A stretch of 64,000 nt of DNA from Imperialibacter sp963977595 (GTDB taxonomy: Bacteria > Bacteroidota > Bacteroidia > Cytophagales > Cyclobacteriaceae), in assembly GCF_048007035.1 (NCBI RefSeq), contig NZ_CP180355.1, positions 4,092,001 to 4,156,000 of the forward strand, read 5' to 3'. Below, in pieces: positions 1 through 8,406 of the stretch. The number at the start of each line of letters is the position of its first letter. Within the stretch, counting starts at the first letter, position 1. The notes below the pieces were generated by a model. That model saw only the letters and a list, made by a program, of their open reading frames with translations. It ran no database searches and was not told the DNA's origin. The translations under genes and the position numbers were made by a program.

Positions 1-342
1 GTTCCGTTCCGTCAGGGGAAGCATGCCAAGCACTTCCTGGTCAGAAAGCCTTTCGAGGTGAACAAGGTCTTCTCTGTCAAGCCCTGCGCTCAGCATTTCG
101 CTAATAAGCAAGTCCATTGGCATGCCGCTGGTGGGGCAGAAGTCGTTGATTTGATCCGACCAGTCGCCGTGGCCTCTCATCGCATAGGCATGGATATCGG
201 CCCTGGTTAGCTGAGTGATTTCCTGAGCCAGATTGCCGCAGTTGCAGCTTCCCATATGGCCCCACATATAGTCGTTGCCCTTTTTTAGTTTTTCGGCCGT
301 CCGACGAATCGCCTGAATCAGGGCCGCATTTGCTTTAGCCAT
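1..342 (-). CDS. Conserved hypothetical protein (partial, runs off left edge)
   Basis: An ATG (complement at 340-342) opens a frame of 114 codons that reaches base 1 without a stop, so only the N-terminal part is present. The product begins MAKANAALIQAIRRTAEKL and has a Cys-rich stretch near residues 40-45 (GSCNCGN), followed by a mixed helical region. There is no signal peptide or membrane segment, so it is probably cytoplasmic. I recall similar proteins of unknown function in Bacteroidota, but I cannot assign a role. The coding pattern and the purine-rich AGAAGA just before the ATG support the start. Confidence 0.7.
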   Translation of the reverse strand, partial: MAKANAALIQAIRRTAEKLKKGNDYMWGHMGSCNCGNLAQEITQLTRADIHAYAMRGHGDWSDQINDFCPTSGMPMDLLISEMLSAGLDREDLVHLERLSDQEVLGMLPLTERN

Positions 343-392
343 TCTTCTCTTTTTTGATGGAAAATTTAATCATCTCCCCGAGATTTTGCTAA

Positions 393-986
393 CTAAGCGT
401 GCGCCTTATTTGTTTGCTTTCTCATGGCTTTCGGCCCATACCAAAGCCAAAAACCGGTGATTGTGAACACGAGGAGAGCCAGGCCGATAACTGTAGTGTA
501 TGTGAGCTTAAAAAGGCCTTTTTGCCAGCCAAAAGCATCGTCGACAATAGAACCGTCGTGGATGTGCTCGATCAAATCTGATAATCTGGTTTCGGTGTGC
601 AGTACCTCCCCCGTGGTGCAGTCGATCTGAAGGCTTTTATAATGATCAGTAAACAAGATTTTCACTATCCCCTTGTCGGGCCGGATGTCAAGTCTGTCAA
701 TAGCAGGGGAAAGCGAGGCATCTATGGAGTCGTGAAGGTAGGTTTGGGCAATTGCCATTATTTCACTCATTGGTTTCCATTTCTGCTGGTTGGCTGACTG
801 CCCGGTTCGGGTTTTGGCCAGGATCAAATCGCCCGAATGTTTTTTCCACCCGAGCACCAGGCCTGATATGGAAACAAAGAAGAAGAATACGAAGAGGAAT
901 GCGCCAGTTAGGCGATGCACCTTTCGGAAAACTCTCAACACTTTTGCTTGCGCCTTGCGGGATGCGTTGGCTTCGGAGTTGCTCAT
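393..986 (-). CDS. PepSY-associated membrane protein
   Basis: This 197-residue protein has a short cytoplasmic head, a hydrophobic segment at about residues 28-46, an extracytoplasmic part of roughly 115 residues, and a second membrane segment at about 162-183 ending in WLWYGPK. The RKVHRLTGAF start and the TGFWLWYGP end are typical of PepSY_TM proteins (the family that includes small PepSY proteins near ferric reductases and TonB receptors). The periplasmic part holds a PepSY-like stretch (IDRLDIRPDKGIVKI...CTTGEVL). The family is linked to iron or flavin-dependent reduction in other organisms. No iron gene is adjacent here, so the role is inferred only from family. Confidence 0.8.
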   Translation of the reverse strand: MSNSEANASRKAQAKVLRVFRKVHRLTGAFLFVFFFFVSISGLVLGWKKHSGDLILAKTRTGQSANQQKWKPMSEIMAIAQTYLHDSIDASLSPAIDRLDIRPDKGIVKILFTDHYKSLQIDCTTGEVLHTETRLSDLIEHIHDGSIVDDAFGWQKGLFKLTYTTVIGLALLVFTITGFWLWYGPKAMRKQTNKAHA

Positions 987-1176
987 TTTAATTTCCTTTC
1001 TGTTTCTGCGAAACTATCGGATACGAGAATTTATTCCCTTCCGGCTATGGAAATTGTGAAAGGATGTTGCGAGTTCATGGCTGGAAACCGGCAATGGTAC
1101 ATTCGTCGTGAAGGAACCACTAAAATTTGCTAATATTGCACTTCAACTTAAATTTGCACCGCAAAACATAATTACA

Positions 1177-1296
1177 ATGGGAAGAGGAGATAAAAAGACG
1201 AGAAAAGGAAAAATTACAATTGCTTCTCACGGCAATTCCAGGCCAGCTAAAGAGAAGAATGAGAAAACCAAAATCCAAAGTCCTAAGGAGTCGTAA
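1177..1296 (+). CDS. 30S ribosomal protein THX
   Basis: A 39-residue basic protein starting MGRGDKKTRKGKI and containing HGNSRP matches the THX (bTHX/Thx) family, a small peptide that sits in the head of the 30S subunit in Thermus and is widely annotated in Bacteroidota. The frame is open further upstream, but the family always starts at the MGxGDKKT motif, so I take the ATG at 1177. The C-terminus (PAKEKNEKTKIQSPKES) is longer and less conserved than the core. It stands alone, between a divergent PepSY gene and a barrel protein. Confidence 0.85.
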   Translation: MGRGDKKTRKGKITIASHGNSRPAKEKNEKTKIQSPKES

Positions 1297-1385
1297 GGTC
1301 TTTACAGGTTTTGGTACGTATGAATGTCTCATGGGAAAGACAATAAATCTTGCCTTTGAGACATTTTAATTTAAAAGGAATCCAA

Positions 1386-2114
1386 ATGAGGTTTTTTCGG
1401 ATTTTGATCTTCATTGCGGCTTGTCTGTCCGGGGTTTCTGTATCGGGCCAGGAAATTGATGAAACGGCTACAGCGCCCACTGGCAGCAGTAAAGGAGGCG
1501 CATGGGGCTATTTTGGCTTGCGTGGAGGTGCGCATTTCAGTGAAGTGCTTTTCAGCGACACGTTCAGGCCTGTGATTATGCAAACTAGTTTTGTTTACGG
1601 TAAGCAATATGGCGCTGTAGGAAAACTCTTTCTGGCGGAACATGCGGGCATTCAAATGGAAGTGAACTACATCGAGAAGGGTTACAAACAGCTCCTCGAC
1701 TCAGGTTTTTACACCACCAAAATGAATTATTTGGAGATTCCCTTGCTGATGAATGCCTACCTTGGAAAGCAAAAGACTCAATTTTTTGTGAACATGGGTC
1801 CCTATCTGGAGATATTCCTTAATCAGAAGGACGAACTGCAGGGAGTGGTAAAAGATGGTGAAGAGTTTTATCGGTTTGACCCGAATGTTGATCGCACCAT
1901 TGGCTATGGGCTGAGAGCATCGGGAGGGCTCAATAGACTTTTCAGCTTCGGGCTGCTACAACTGGAGGGCGGCCTAGAGGTCACCATCAGCGATATGATT
2001 TTTTCAAACAGGCTCATTTCTACTATCCCCGACAGCTCCAAGCACCTGGTAGGCTTTGTGTCTTTGGCCTACATGATTCCCATAGGCAAAAAGCCTGACA
2101 CTGCCGGACAGTAA
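1386..2114 (+). CDS. PorT-like outer-membrane beta-barrel protein
   Basis: The product (242 residues from this ATG) begins with a clear signal peptide (MRFFRILIFIAACLSGVSVSGQ), and AAGGA lies just upstream, so the start at 1386 is preferred over the in-frame ATG at 1350. After a short linker the sequence alternates in the manner of an 8-10 strand barrel, with the phrases GLRGGAHFSEV, MEVNYIEKGYK, YLEIPLLMNAYLG and VNMGPYLEI that mark the outer-membrane beta-barrel domain found in PorT-like proteins. It should sit in the outer membrane. Specific function is unknown; PorT itself is part of T9SS biogenesis, but this large family is mostly uncharacterised. Confidence 0.8.
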   Translation: MRFFRILIFIAACLSGVSVSGQEIDETATAPTGSSKGGAWGYFGLRGGAHFSEVLFSDTFRPVIMQTSFVYGKQYGAVGKLFLAEHAGIQMEVNYIEKGYKQLLDSGFYTTKMNYLEIPLLMNAYLGKQKTQFFVNMGPYLEIFLNQKDELQGVVKDGEEFYRFDPNVDRTIGYGLRASGGLNRLFSFGLLQLEGGLEVTISDMIFSNRLISTIPDSSKHLVGFVSLAYMIPIGKKPDTAGQ

Positions 2115-2157
2115 TCCTAGGTTTTCAATCTAAAGCGCAAGCATCAAGAACAGAGCA

Positions 2158-2176
2158 TCCCGGCAGGCTGTCGGGA
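2158..2176. repeat. Short GC-rich hairpin
   Basis: TCCCG-N9-CGGGA lies 44 bp after the barrel gene. There is no T-run after it, so it is not a canonical terminator. The 2115-2380 gap holds nothing else I can identify. Confidence 0.3.
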
Positions 2177-2380
2177 CTTGCGGCTGGTTCGTTACAATCT
2201 CCTTTTTTTACCCTGCTGAAAATTTCTAAAGCAAAAGTGAGCCTGTAAATGGCTACGAAATCGTTTGCTGAATTAAATTTGTGTTAACATTATTTATTAT
2301 TTTTTGTATATTATCTAATGAAATGATTAATTTTGTGCGTAATTAATAAAAATATCATCACTCTATTAAGCATTACTATT

Positions 2381-2641
2381 ATGGCTACTTCAGCTAATGA
2401 GAAAATTGAGATGGCTTGCGTTGAGGCACGTGAGAAACTCGCACAACTTGGGATTGAAGAGAAAATTCAAGCAGAGCTGGACTGGGTACTTGGAAGTTTC
2501 AGGAATGACCAAAACTCGTCCGGATTGTATGAGATAGGAGCAAAGGCCCTAAAGGCTCTTGTGAAATATAAAAAAGACAAACCCAAAGCCATTACCAAGA
2601 AAATGATTGATGAGCTTGAAAAGGCATTGAAAACGAAATAA
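2381..2641 (+). CDS. Small hypothetical helical protein
   Basis: The frame opens at 2333 but I choose the ATG at 2381 (MATSANEKIEMACVEAREKL), giving 86 residues, because the upstream extension is AT-rich and reads like non-coding DNA. The product is charged and helical, lysine-rich at the C-terminus (KKMIDELEKALKTK), with no signal peptide or membrane segment. I do not recognise a family. It is monocistronic, followed by a long inverted repeat that could end its transcript. Confidence 0.55.
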   Translation: MATSANEKIEMACVEAREKLAQLGIEEKIQAELDWVLGSFRNDQNSSGLYEIGAKALKALVKYKKDKPKAITKKMIDELEKALKTK

Positions 2642-2660
2642 ACTTTTTTGCTACTTACAG

Positions 2661-2767
2661 AGCTGTTTCAATAGGCGGTTGCGAGTTTGGCGTAAACCAA
2701 ATGTCAAATTTTAAGAGCGAGCCTACCTTTCAGTCAGGTTGGTCAGGCAACTACCTTTGAAACAGCT
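2661..2767. repeat. 107-bp inverted-repeat element
   Basis: AGCTGTTTCAA at 2661 pairs with TTGAAACAGCT ending at 2767, and the pairing continues inwards (GGTTGC with GCAACT), giving arms of about 21 bases with few mismatches around an ~65-base interior that has its own small hairpin (GTTTGGCGTAAACC). A T-rich stretch follows on the + strand. It may be a structured transcript end or a small MITE-like element. Confidence 0.6.
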
Positions 2768-2882
2768 TTTTCTTTACTTCCCATCCCAGGAATTCACAAA
2801 CCTTTAATCACAGTTCTGTTACGTACTGTATCATAATTGCTATTTTTGTTCTGTTAGTGATTTTAGGCGCACCCATGCTTCA

Positions 2883-4805
2883 ATGAAAGGAAGGAAGATA
2901 CTTTTTATACTACTGTTCTTAATGAGCGGGTCGGTGCCCCCCTTGTTCGGAAGACACTTTTATCAGGAACCGGCGAAACCATCTCACAATCACGTCTCGC
3001 TTGTCGACAGCATTAACCATCTTGCCAGTGTTTTTCTTAGAACGGAACCTGATTCCGCCCAGGCATTAATCACCGAATCACTGGAAGTTTCCCGACAGTA
3101 CGACTACACCGCAGGCGTTGCGAGGGCTTTATTTCTACAGGGTAACTACTATCAAAACAGAGGTCAGCTTGAGTTAGCCTACAGGACTTTTTACGAATCG
3201 CTTCAACTTCATGATGCTCAGAAAGACAAAAAAAGTGTTGCTGAGTGTTATAATAGCATTGGTGACGTTTTCAGGAGGCAAAAGAACTACAAGGAGGCGA
3301 GCAGAAACTACGATTTGTCCTTTGCGTTAGCCACCGAAATAGGGGACTCGGCACTCGTTTCGGAGAATATCAACAATTTTGGAGACGTTTTCAGGGATCA
3401 AAAAGACTACGATGCGGCAATTCTTCGGTATAACGAAGCACTCGAAATTGATCTGAAAATAAACAATGGATATGGCGTAACCGATGGTTATAATAACCTG
3501 GGCGATGTGTATCTCTATCTGGCGGACTATGACCAGGCCATATCGTATTATAATCGTGCACTGAGGCTGGCTGAGTCAATGAATAACCAGCTGGAGGTAG
3601 CAGACAACCTCAATAAACTGGGCCGGGCTTATGCTGCAAAAAACGATCTGGAAACTGCTTTGTTTTACTCCAAGCTGGCAGCCACGGTAAGCGGCAGAAT
3701 CAGGCTTACTGAGGAGCTTATGGAAGCCTACTACAGCCTTGCGGAGGTGTACCAACGGGTGGGCAGGTATGACAAGGCGCTTGAAAGTCATATGTTGTAT
3801 TCCAAGTTTCAGGACTCACTGCTCGACGTCAGGTCTGTTCGCAAAATATCGGAACTGCAGTTTTTGTTTGAATCGGAGAAGAAAGACAGTGAAATACTAT
3901 TGAAAGAAGCAGAACTTGAAACACAGTCTGTTCAGCTCAAATGGCTGATTACAGCGGTTATACTGCTGATCATTTTGGCACTGGTGTTTTATAGAAACTA
4001 CATTTCAAAGCAAAGGGTAAACAACAAGTTGATTGCTCAGCAGGAGGAAATCAAACACCAGACCGAAAGCCTGGAAGAAAAGAACCGACAGCTGAAAATT
4101 ATCAATGAAGAAAAAAATGAGATCATTGGCATGGTAGCGCACGACCTCAGAGCCCCGATCAACCAGGTCATGTCGGTGGTTAACCTTATGCACTATGAAA
4201 AGGAAGCCTTTTCCGACGATATGGTTTCCTATCTGAGTATTATGGAACGGGCTACGACGAGAATGAAATTCATGGTGAGCGAGATTCTTGATGCGGAAGC
4301 AATAGAAAACTCGACTTTCAATATGGATATTGAAAATGTCGACCTGTGCGAAATTATTGAAGAGGAGAAGAAGAATTACCGGTTATATGCCGATAAGAAG
4401 AAATTAATACTGACTACTGAACTGGTGGGTAACCCAGCTTGCGCCAGGGTTGATAAAAATATCTACCGGAATATAATAGAGAACCTGCTTTCCAATGCGC
4501 TGAAGTACTCTCCCGAAGGAAAAGAGATCAAGTTGATCCTTCGGTTTGAAGCTGACAAAGTGGTCACTTCGGTGAAAGACGAAGGGCCTGGGCTAAGTGA
4601 AGAAGATATGACAAGAGTTTTCGGAAAATACCAGAGACTAAGTGCTCAGCCAACAGGTGGGGAGGAAAGCATCGGACTTGGGTTGTCGCTGGTGAAAAAA
4701 TTCACTGAAGCCATGAACGGAGAGGTGTGGTGTGAAAGCACAAAAGGAAATGGTGCCGAATTTTTCGTGTCATTTGAAAAAGTAACTTCCAATTCAAACA
4801 AATAA
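2883..4805 (+). CDS. TPR-containing sensor histidine kinase
   Basis: The 640-residue protein starts with a signal peptide (residues 1-23). A periplasmic sensor of about six TPR units follows (residues ~75-320; repeated phrases such as YNSIGDVF, YNNLGDVY and LNKLGRAY), then a short coiled coil, a membrane helix at ~353-371, a second coiled coil, and a kinase core. The HisKA box is MVAHDLRAP with the phospho-acceptor His420. The HATPase_c part shows the N box (NIIENLLSNALKYSP, ~530-545), DEGPGL (~566) and GLGLSL (~599). No receiver domain is fused and no response regulator is adjacent. The alkaline phosphatase gene starts 6 bp after the stop, so the two are very likely co-transcribed. The ligand is unknown. 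Confidence 0.93.
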   Translation: MKGRKILFILLFLMSGSVPPLFGRHFYQEPAKPSHNHVSLVDSINHLASVFLRTEPDSAQALITESLEVSRQYDYTAGVARALFLQGNYYQNRGQLELAYRTFYESLQLHDAQKDKKSVAECYNSIGDVFRRQKNYKEASRNYDLSFALATEIGDSALVSENINNFGDVFRDQKDYDAAILRYNEALEIDLKINNGYGVTDGYNNLGDVYLYLADYDQAISYYNRALRLAESMNNQLEVADNLNKLGRAYAAKNDLETALFYSKLAATVSGRIRLTEELMEAYYSLAEVYQRVGRYDKALESHMLYSKFQDSLLDVRSVRKISELQFLFESEKKDSEILLKEAELETQSVQLKWLITAVILLIILALVFYRNYISKQRVNNKLIAQQEEIKHQTESLEEKNRQLKIINEEKNEIIGMVAHDLRAPINQVMSVVNLMHYEKEAFSDDMVSYLSIMERATTRMKFMVSEILDAEAIENSTFNMDIENVDLCEIIEEEKKNYRLYADKKKLILTTELVGNPACARVDKNIYRNIIENLLSNALKYSPEGKEIKLILRFEADKVVTSVKDEGPGLSEEDMTRVFGKYQRLSAQPTGGEESIGLGLSLVKKFTEAMNGEVWCESTKGNGAEFFVSFEKVTSNSNK

Positions 4806-4811
4806 ACATCA

Positions 4812-5897
4812 ATGTATCTAGCTAAAAGAATTCTTGTGCTGCTGTTGGTAATAGTGGCATCCTGCAATCCTCCAAAGGAGGTTTCCACTCAACCTGAGAA
4901 AAAGGCGGTGAAGAATATAATCTTCATGGTGGGTGACGGTATGGGATTAACCCAGGTGACCGCTGGTCTTGTCGCCAACAACTTTAAGCTCAACCTTGAG
5001 CGGGTGCAGTATGTGGGATTAAGCAAAACGTTTTCGAGCGATGCTTTGGTTACTGATTCAGCTTCCGGAGCCACTGCTTTTTCTATTGGTGAGAAAACCT
5101 ATAACGGAGCCATCGGTGTGATGCCCGACTCAACTTCCAGAGAAACAATTTTGGAAACTGCCGGAGCCAGGGGGCTTGCCACTGGTCTTGCTGTGGTATG
5201 TACCATCACCCATGCCACTCCGGGTTCCTTTTATGCCCACCAGCCGTCAAGAAGCATGCATGAAGAAATCGCTTCCGACATGATCGATTCACCTCTCAAC
5301 TATTTTGTTGGTGGCGGAAGAAAGTACTTCGCCGCTCGCAAAGACAGCAGCAGTATATTACCTGCTTTGGAGGAAAAAGGCTTCAGTTTTGTCGAAAGCC
5401 TTGAAGCGTTCAAGAGCAGTGCATCGGAGAAAATTGGCTATTTCATAGCTGACGGGGAGCCTGCTCCCGTGGCTGAAGGCAGAGGGCCGATCTTGAGCGA
5501 TGCGGTAGAGGCGATGCTTCCAAAATTAGCCAGCGACCCAGAGGGCTTCTTTTTGGTCGTAGAAGGTTCTCAGATTGACTGGGGTGGCCACTCCAACGAC
5601 TCCGACTATATCACCTCCGAGATGATTGACTTTGACAACGCCATAGGCAAAGTGCTCGACTTCGCAGCAAAAGATGGTAATACGCTTGTGGTGATTACTG
5701 CTGACCATGAAACGGGCGGTTATTCGCTCACCGAGTCAGAAGATCCATGGAAGTTTGAGCCCAAGTTCACTACCGGGCATCACACAGCTACTATGGTTCC
5801 TGTGTATGCTTTCGGAGCCGGTTCGGAAGATTTTGCTGGCATCTACCAAAACACGGAGATTTACCACAAGATGATGAAGGCCTACGGCTGGCAATAA
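4812..5897 (+). CDS. Alkaline phosphatase, lipoprotein
   Basis: 361 residues with a lipoprotein signal (LVIVASC, lipidated Cys18), so it should be anchored in the envelope. The alkaline phosphatase fold is clear: the metal-binding GDGMG (Asp42), the nucleophile motif TDSASGAT with Ser83 (equivalent to Ser102 of E. coli PhoA), VEGSQIDWGGH, and VVITADHETGG near the C-terminus. It removes phosphate from monoesters using two zinc and one magnesium ion. At 361 residues it is shorter than PhoA (about 450) but complete at the catalytic sites. It lies 6 bp behind a histidine kinase gene, suggesting joint expression, perhaps under phosphate-related control. No Pho box could be confirmed by eye. Confidence 0.93.
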   Translation: MYLAKRILVLLLVIVASCNPPKEVSTQPEKKAVKNIIFMVGDGMGLTQVTAGLVANNFKLNLERVQYVGLSKTFSSDALVTDSASGATAFSIGEKTYNGAIGVMPDSTSRETILETAGARGLATGLAVVCTITHATPGSFYAHQPSRSMHEEIASDMIDSPLNYFVGGGRKYFAARKDSSSILPALEEKGFSFVESLEAFKSSASEKIGYFIADGEPAPVAEGRGPILSDAVEAMLPKLASDPEGFFLVVEGSQIDWGGHSNDSDYITSEMIDFDNAIGKVLDFAAKDGNTLVVITADHETGGYSLTESEDPWKFEPKFTTGHHTATMVPVYAFGAGSEDFAGIYQNTEIYHKMMKAYGWQ

Positions 5898-5902
5898 CTT
5901 GC

Positions 5903-5952
5903 AAAATGTTTTGAGCTTCTGGCACATCTTCACCGGAAGCTCAAAACATTTT
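5903..5952. terminator. Bidirectional terminator
   Basis: AAAATGTTTTGAGCTTC at 5903 pairs with GAAGCTCAAAACATTTT at 5936-5952 around a 16-base loop. It separates two convergent genes and has A/T runs on both sides, so it can act in both directions. Confidence 0.85.
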
Positions 5953-5953
5953 C

Positions 5954-6796
5954 TTACCTGATAATACTCACTTCGCCTTTCCACGTTTTACCCTTTATCG
6001 AATTGGTAAGCGTATAAAAGTAGACACCTGACGGCCAGTCTCCGCCAGCCCAGTCATTTTGATAGTCGTCAGTTTCAAAGGCCATGTCGCCATCTCTGCT
6101 CACTACCTTAAGAGAAGACGAAGGCTTGATTCCTTTGATAAAAAACTGATCATTGAACCCGTCGCCGTTAGGCGTAAAAGCTGAGGGAATAATCAGTGGT
6201 TCCTCAATCAAGTCAAAATTATCTATAAGGATATTGCCATTGGTTGCACGATTGCCGCCAGGGGTTGCCACAAACACCAGGTACCTCAAGTTGTCCATTT
6301 CAGGCCGGATTACTTCCTCAAAATGAATCCAATCTGTGTTATCCACCAAGGGGGATTGCCATAAAAGCTCCTCTGTAAGGCAGCTTTCCGTTCCTCCGTA
6401 AACTGTCAACTTAATTGGCCGGTTCACCCATATGAAAGTGTTGTTATCATCGTATCCCATGTCATCGGCATGAGCCAGGCTTACGCTGATCAAGTAAGGA
6501 AAACCTGCAATCATCGGAAGGTTGAGTCTGGTTTCCATGTCCTCCCGTACTTCGAACGGTTCGACAGGAAGGCTCCGGGTAACGATGCCCATATAGGTTT
6601 TGCCATCATCGGCTGGTAAAGTCACTCCATACGAGAATGGTTGCGTATCTGGTGTGCTTTCGGATGAACACGGGTACCAAAACGCAGGTGGTCTGTTGGG
6701 GCGATTGGCTCCTTCAAATGATTTGTTGTTGACCAGCTGAGCCCAGCCGGACTGTTGAAACATGCAAACAAATAATAACAATACCAGGTTTTTCAT
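5954..6796 (-). CDS. Secreted protein with T9SS type B / gliding C-terminal domain
   Basis: 280 residues with a signal peptide (ends near WAQ19-20). The middle (~residues 25-190) resembles a carbohydrate-binding or jelly-roll-like module with a phrase typical of such proteins (NILIDNFDLIEE). The last ~80 residues begin IPSAFTPNGDGFNDQFFIKGI and end GVYFYTLTN...KGEVSIIR, which is the CHU_C / gliding motility-associated C-terminal domain (TIGR04131 type) used as a T9SS sorting signal. The protein should be exported by the type IX system and stay at the cell surface or be released. Ligand is unknown. It is convergent with the phosphatase gene and monocistronic. Confidence 0.88.
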   Translation of the reverse strand: MKNLVLLLFVCMFQQSGWAQLVNNKSFEGANRPNRPPAFWYPCSSESTPDTQPFSYGVTLPADDGKTYMGIVTRSLPVEPFEVREDMETRLNLPMIAGFPYLISVSLAHADDMGYDDNNTFIWVNRPIKLTVYGGTESCLTEELLWQSPLVDNTDWIHFEEVIRPEMDNLRYLVFVATPGGNRATNGNILIDNFDLIEEPLIIPSAFTPNGDGFNDQFFIKGIKPSSSLKVVSRDGDMAFETDDYQNDWAGGDWPSGVYFYTLTNSIKGKTWKGEVSIIR

Positions 6797-6880
6797 TCAG
6801 TTAAATATGGCCCGTGGCTTTTTAATTCAATGACAATTTCTGGCTCTACACAATTACCTAAAGGTAAACAGAAATTAAGC

Positions 6881-8161
6881 TTAATTTGAAACTATATTGG
6901 TCAAAGCGTCTACCAGTTTGTCGAGCTCTTTAATGGTGGTATACAAATGCGGAGCAATTCTGGCACCATGTATGTCATCGTTGTCGATAGCCACAGTTAA
7001 TATCTTGTATTCGGAATAAAGAGTATCTACTAATTCAGTCGGAGACATGCCTTCAACGCCCAGATTGCAAATGGCATAAGACTGACCTTCTCCCAATGGT
7101 GTGTTAATTTTTATTTTGGGTAAGCTTTTTACCTTGCTCACCCAGTAGTGTTTGAGGTAGTTCAGTCGTGACGCCTTCAGGCCGCTGCCTATACTCTCGT
7201 GGAACCTGATGGCAGCAGCTATCGATAGTTGATTGGCGCATGGTTGCGTACCGAAGTGCTCCAACTTCTTGATGTCGTCTTCGGCAAAATCGGTGTCGCC
7301 AAAAAGTGGCCAAACATTGCTCGCCTTCCCTTTTTTTACATAGAGTAGGCCGTTACCCAAAGGTGCGCATAGCCACTTGTGCAAACTGCAGGCAAAGTAA
7401 TCGCAGTCCAAATCGGTAATTTTGAACGGCACATGGGCAAATGCATGCGCTCCGTCTACGATCACTTCAATGCCCTTTTTGTGTGCCATGGTACAAATTT
7501 CCTTGATTGGCAGCACCTGGCCTGTCAGGTAGGTCATGAACGATACCAGAATCACTTTCGTCTTGCTGGTAACAGCTTTCTCTATAAGCTGCACGATTTG
7601 CTCCTGCGAATCGGGAACCAATGGAAGTGAGACCACCCTTACCGACGTGCCAAATCTCTTTTGCCGTTGATCCAGCGCCTGAATCATGCTCGGGTACTCT
7701 CTGTTGGTGCGGAGAATCTCCTCGCCCTCTTTCAACTTTAGCCCCTGAATGATGATGTTAAGAGATTCAGTGGTGTTTCTGGTCATGATGAGCTCATCGG
7801 CGCCACAGCCTGCAAAGCCCGCCAGCTGTTTCCTTAGGTCGTCTCTTTCTTCAAACTGCCTGCGCCTCATATAAAAACTGGGCGACTCATTGATCATCCG
7901 GACATTGTTAATTTGATCTTCCAGGGTCACATTGGCAGCGGGGCTAAAATAGCCAGCCTCCAGGTTGATAAAATGAGGGTTCTGAACGTAGCATTGCTGC
8001 ACCTGATACCAAAACGATTCGTCTGCCACCAGATCGGCATCAGACTTATTTATTGGCTTTTTCAGCGTGGCGCAGGTCTTTTGTGAACTTGCCAGTGGAA
8101 GGAAAGTGGCGACGAAAGCCGCCTCACCCGTCTTTGTTAAGAACGATCGCCTGTCAATCAT
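6881..8161 (-). CDS. Class V aminotransferase, Tat-exported
   Basis: 426 residues of the PLP-dependent class V family (isopenicillin-N epimerase / cysteine desulfurase-like). The N-terminus MIDRRSFLTKTGEAAF is a twin-arginine signal, so the folded enzyme is probably exported. PLP-site features: VDGAHAF (Asp236, His239) and the Schiff-base lysine in SLHKW (Lys262). The substrate cannot be read from the sequence. Related Tat-signal enzymes in other bacteria are annotated only as class V aminotransferases. It is divergent from the 8407 gene and 246 bp away from it. Confidence 0.9.
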   Translation of the reverse strand: MIDRRSFLTKTGEAAFVATFLPLASSQKTCATLKKPINKSDADLVADESFWYQVQQCYVQNPHFINLEAGYFSPAANVTLEDQINNVRMINESPSFYMRRRQFEERDDLRKQLAGFAGCGADELIMTRNTTESLNIIIQGLKLKEGEEILRTNREYPSMIQALDQRQKRFGTSVRVVSLPLVPDSQEQIVQLIEKAVTSKTKVILVSFMTYLTGQVLPIKEICTMAHKKGIEVIVDGAHAFAHVPFKITDLDCDYFACSLHKWLCAPLGNGLLYVKKGKASNVWPLFGDTDFAEDDIKKLEHFGTQPCANQLSIAAAIRFHESIGSGLKASRLNYLKHYWVSKVKSLPKIKINTPLGEGQSYAICNLGVEGMSPTELVDTLYSEYKILTVAIDNDDIHGARIAPHLYTTIKELDKLVDALTNIVSN

Positions 8162-8285
8162 GAATGTTTTTTATTCAATAAAGCAAATTCTGCTGAGGTA
8201 AGCACAGTCGTTTAGGGGTATGTCGCAGAAAGTTTGTCTTATAGTTACTTTCCAAGAAATACATAGGTTTCTTGTTTTCTGTATA

Positions 8286-8320
8286 AATACCACCCATGCA
8301 TTAGCGGGTGGTATTTTTTT
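8286..8320 (+). terminator. Orphan terminator or attenuator hairpin
   Basis: AATACCACCC, a 10-base loop, GGGTGGTATT, then a run of T to 8320: a textbook intrinsic terminator on the + strand. No protein gene ends in front of it (the neighbour at 8161 starts there and points the other way), and it lies 87 bp before the next + strand start. It therefore either ends a small RNA transcribed from about 8165-8285 or attenuates the 8407 gene. Confidence 0.7.
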
Positions 8321-8406
8321 GCCTGATAGTTTCTGCAAAGACATATCTTTCGCAAATGATATTGCGTTATATTTCAAAATATTTTTCCTGTTTGAACTAC
8401 ATCATT

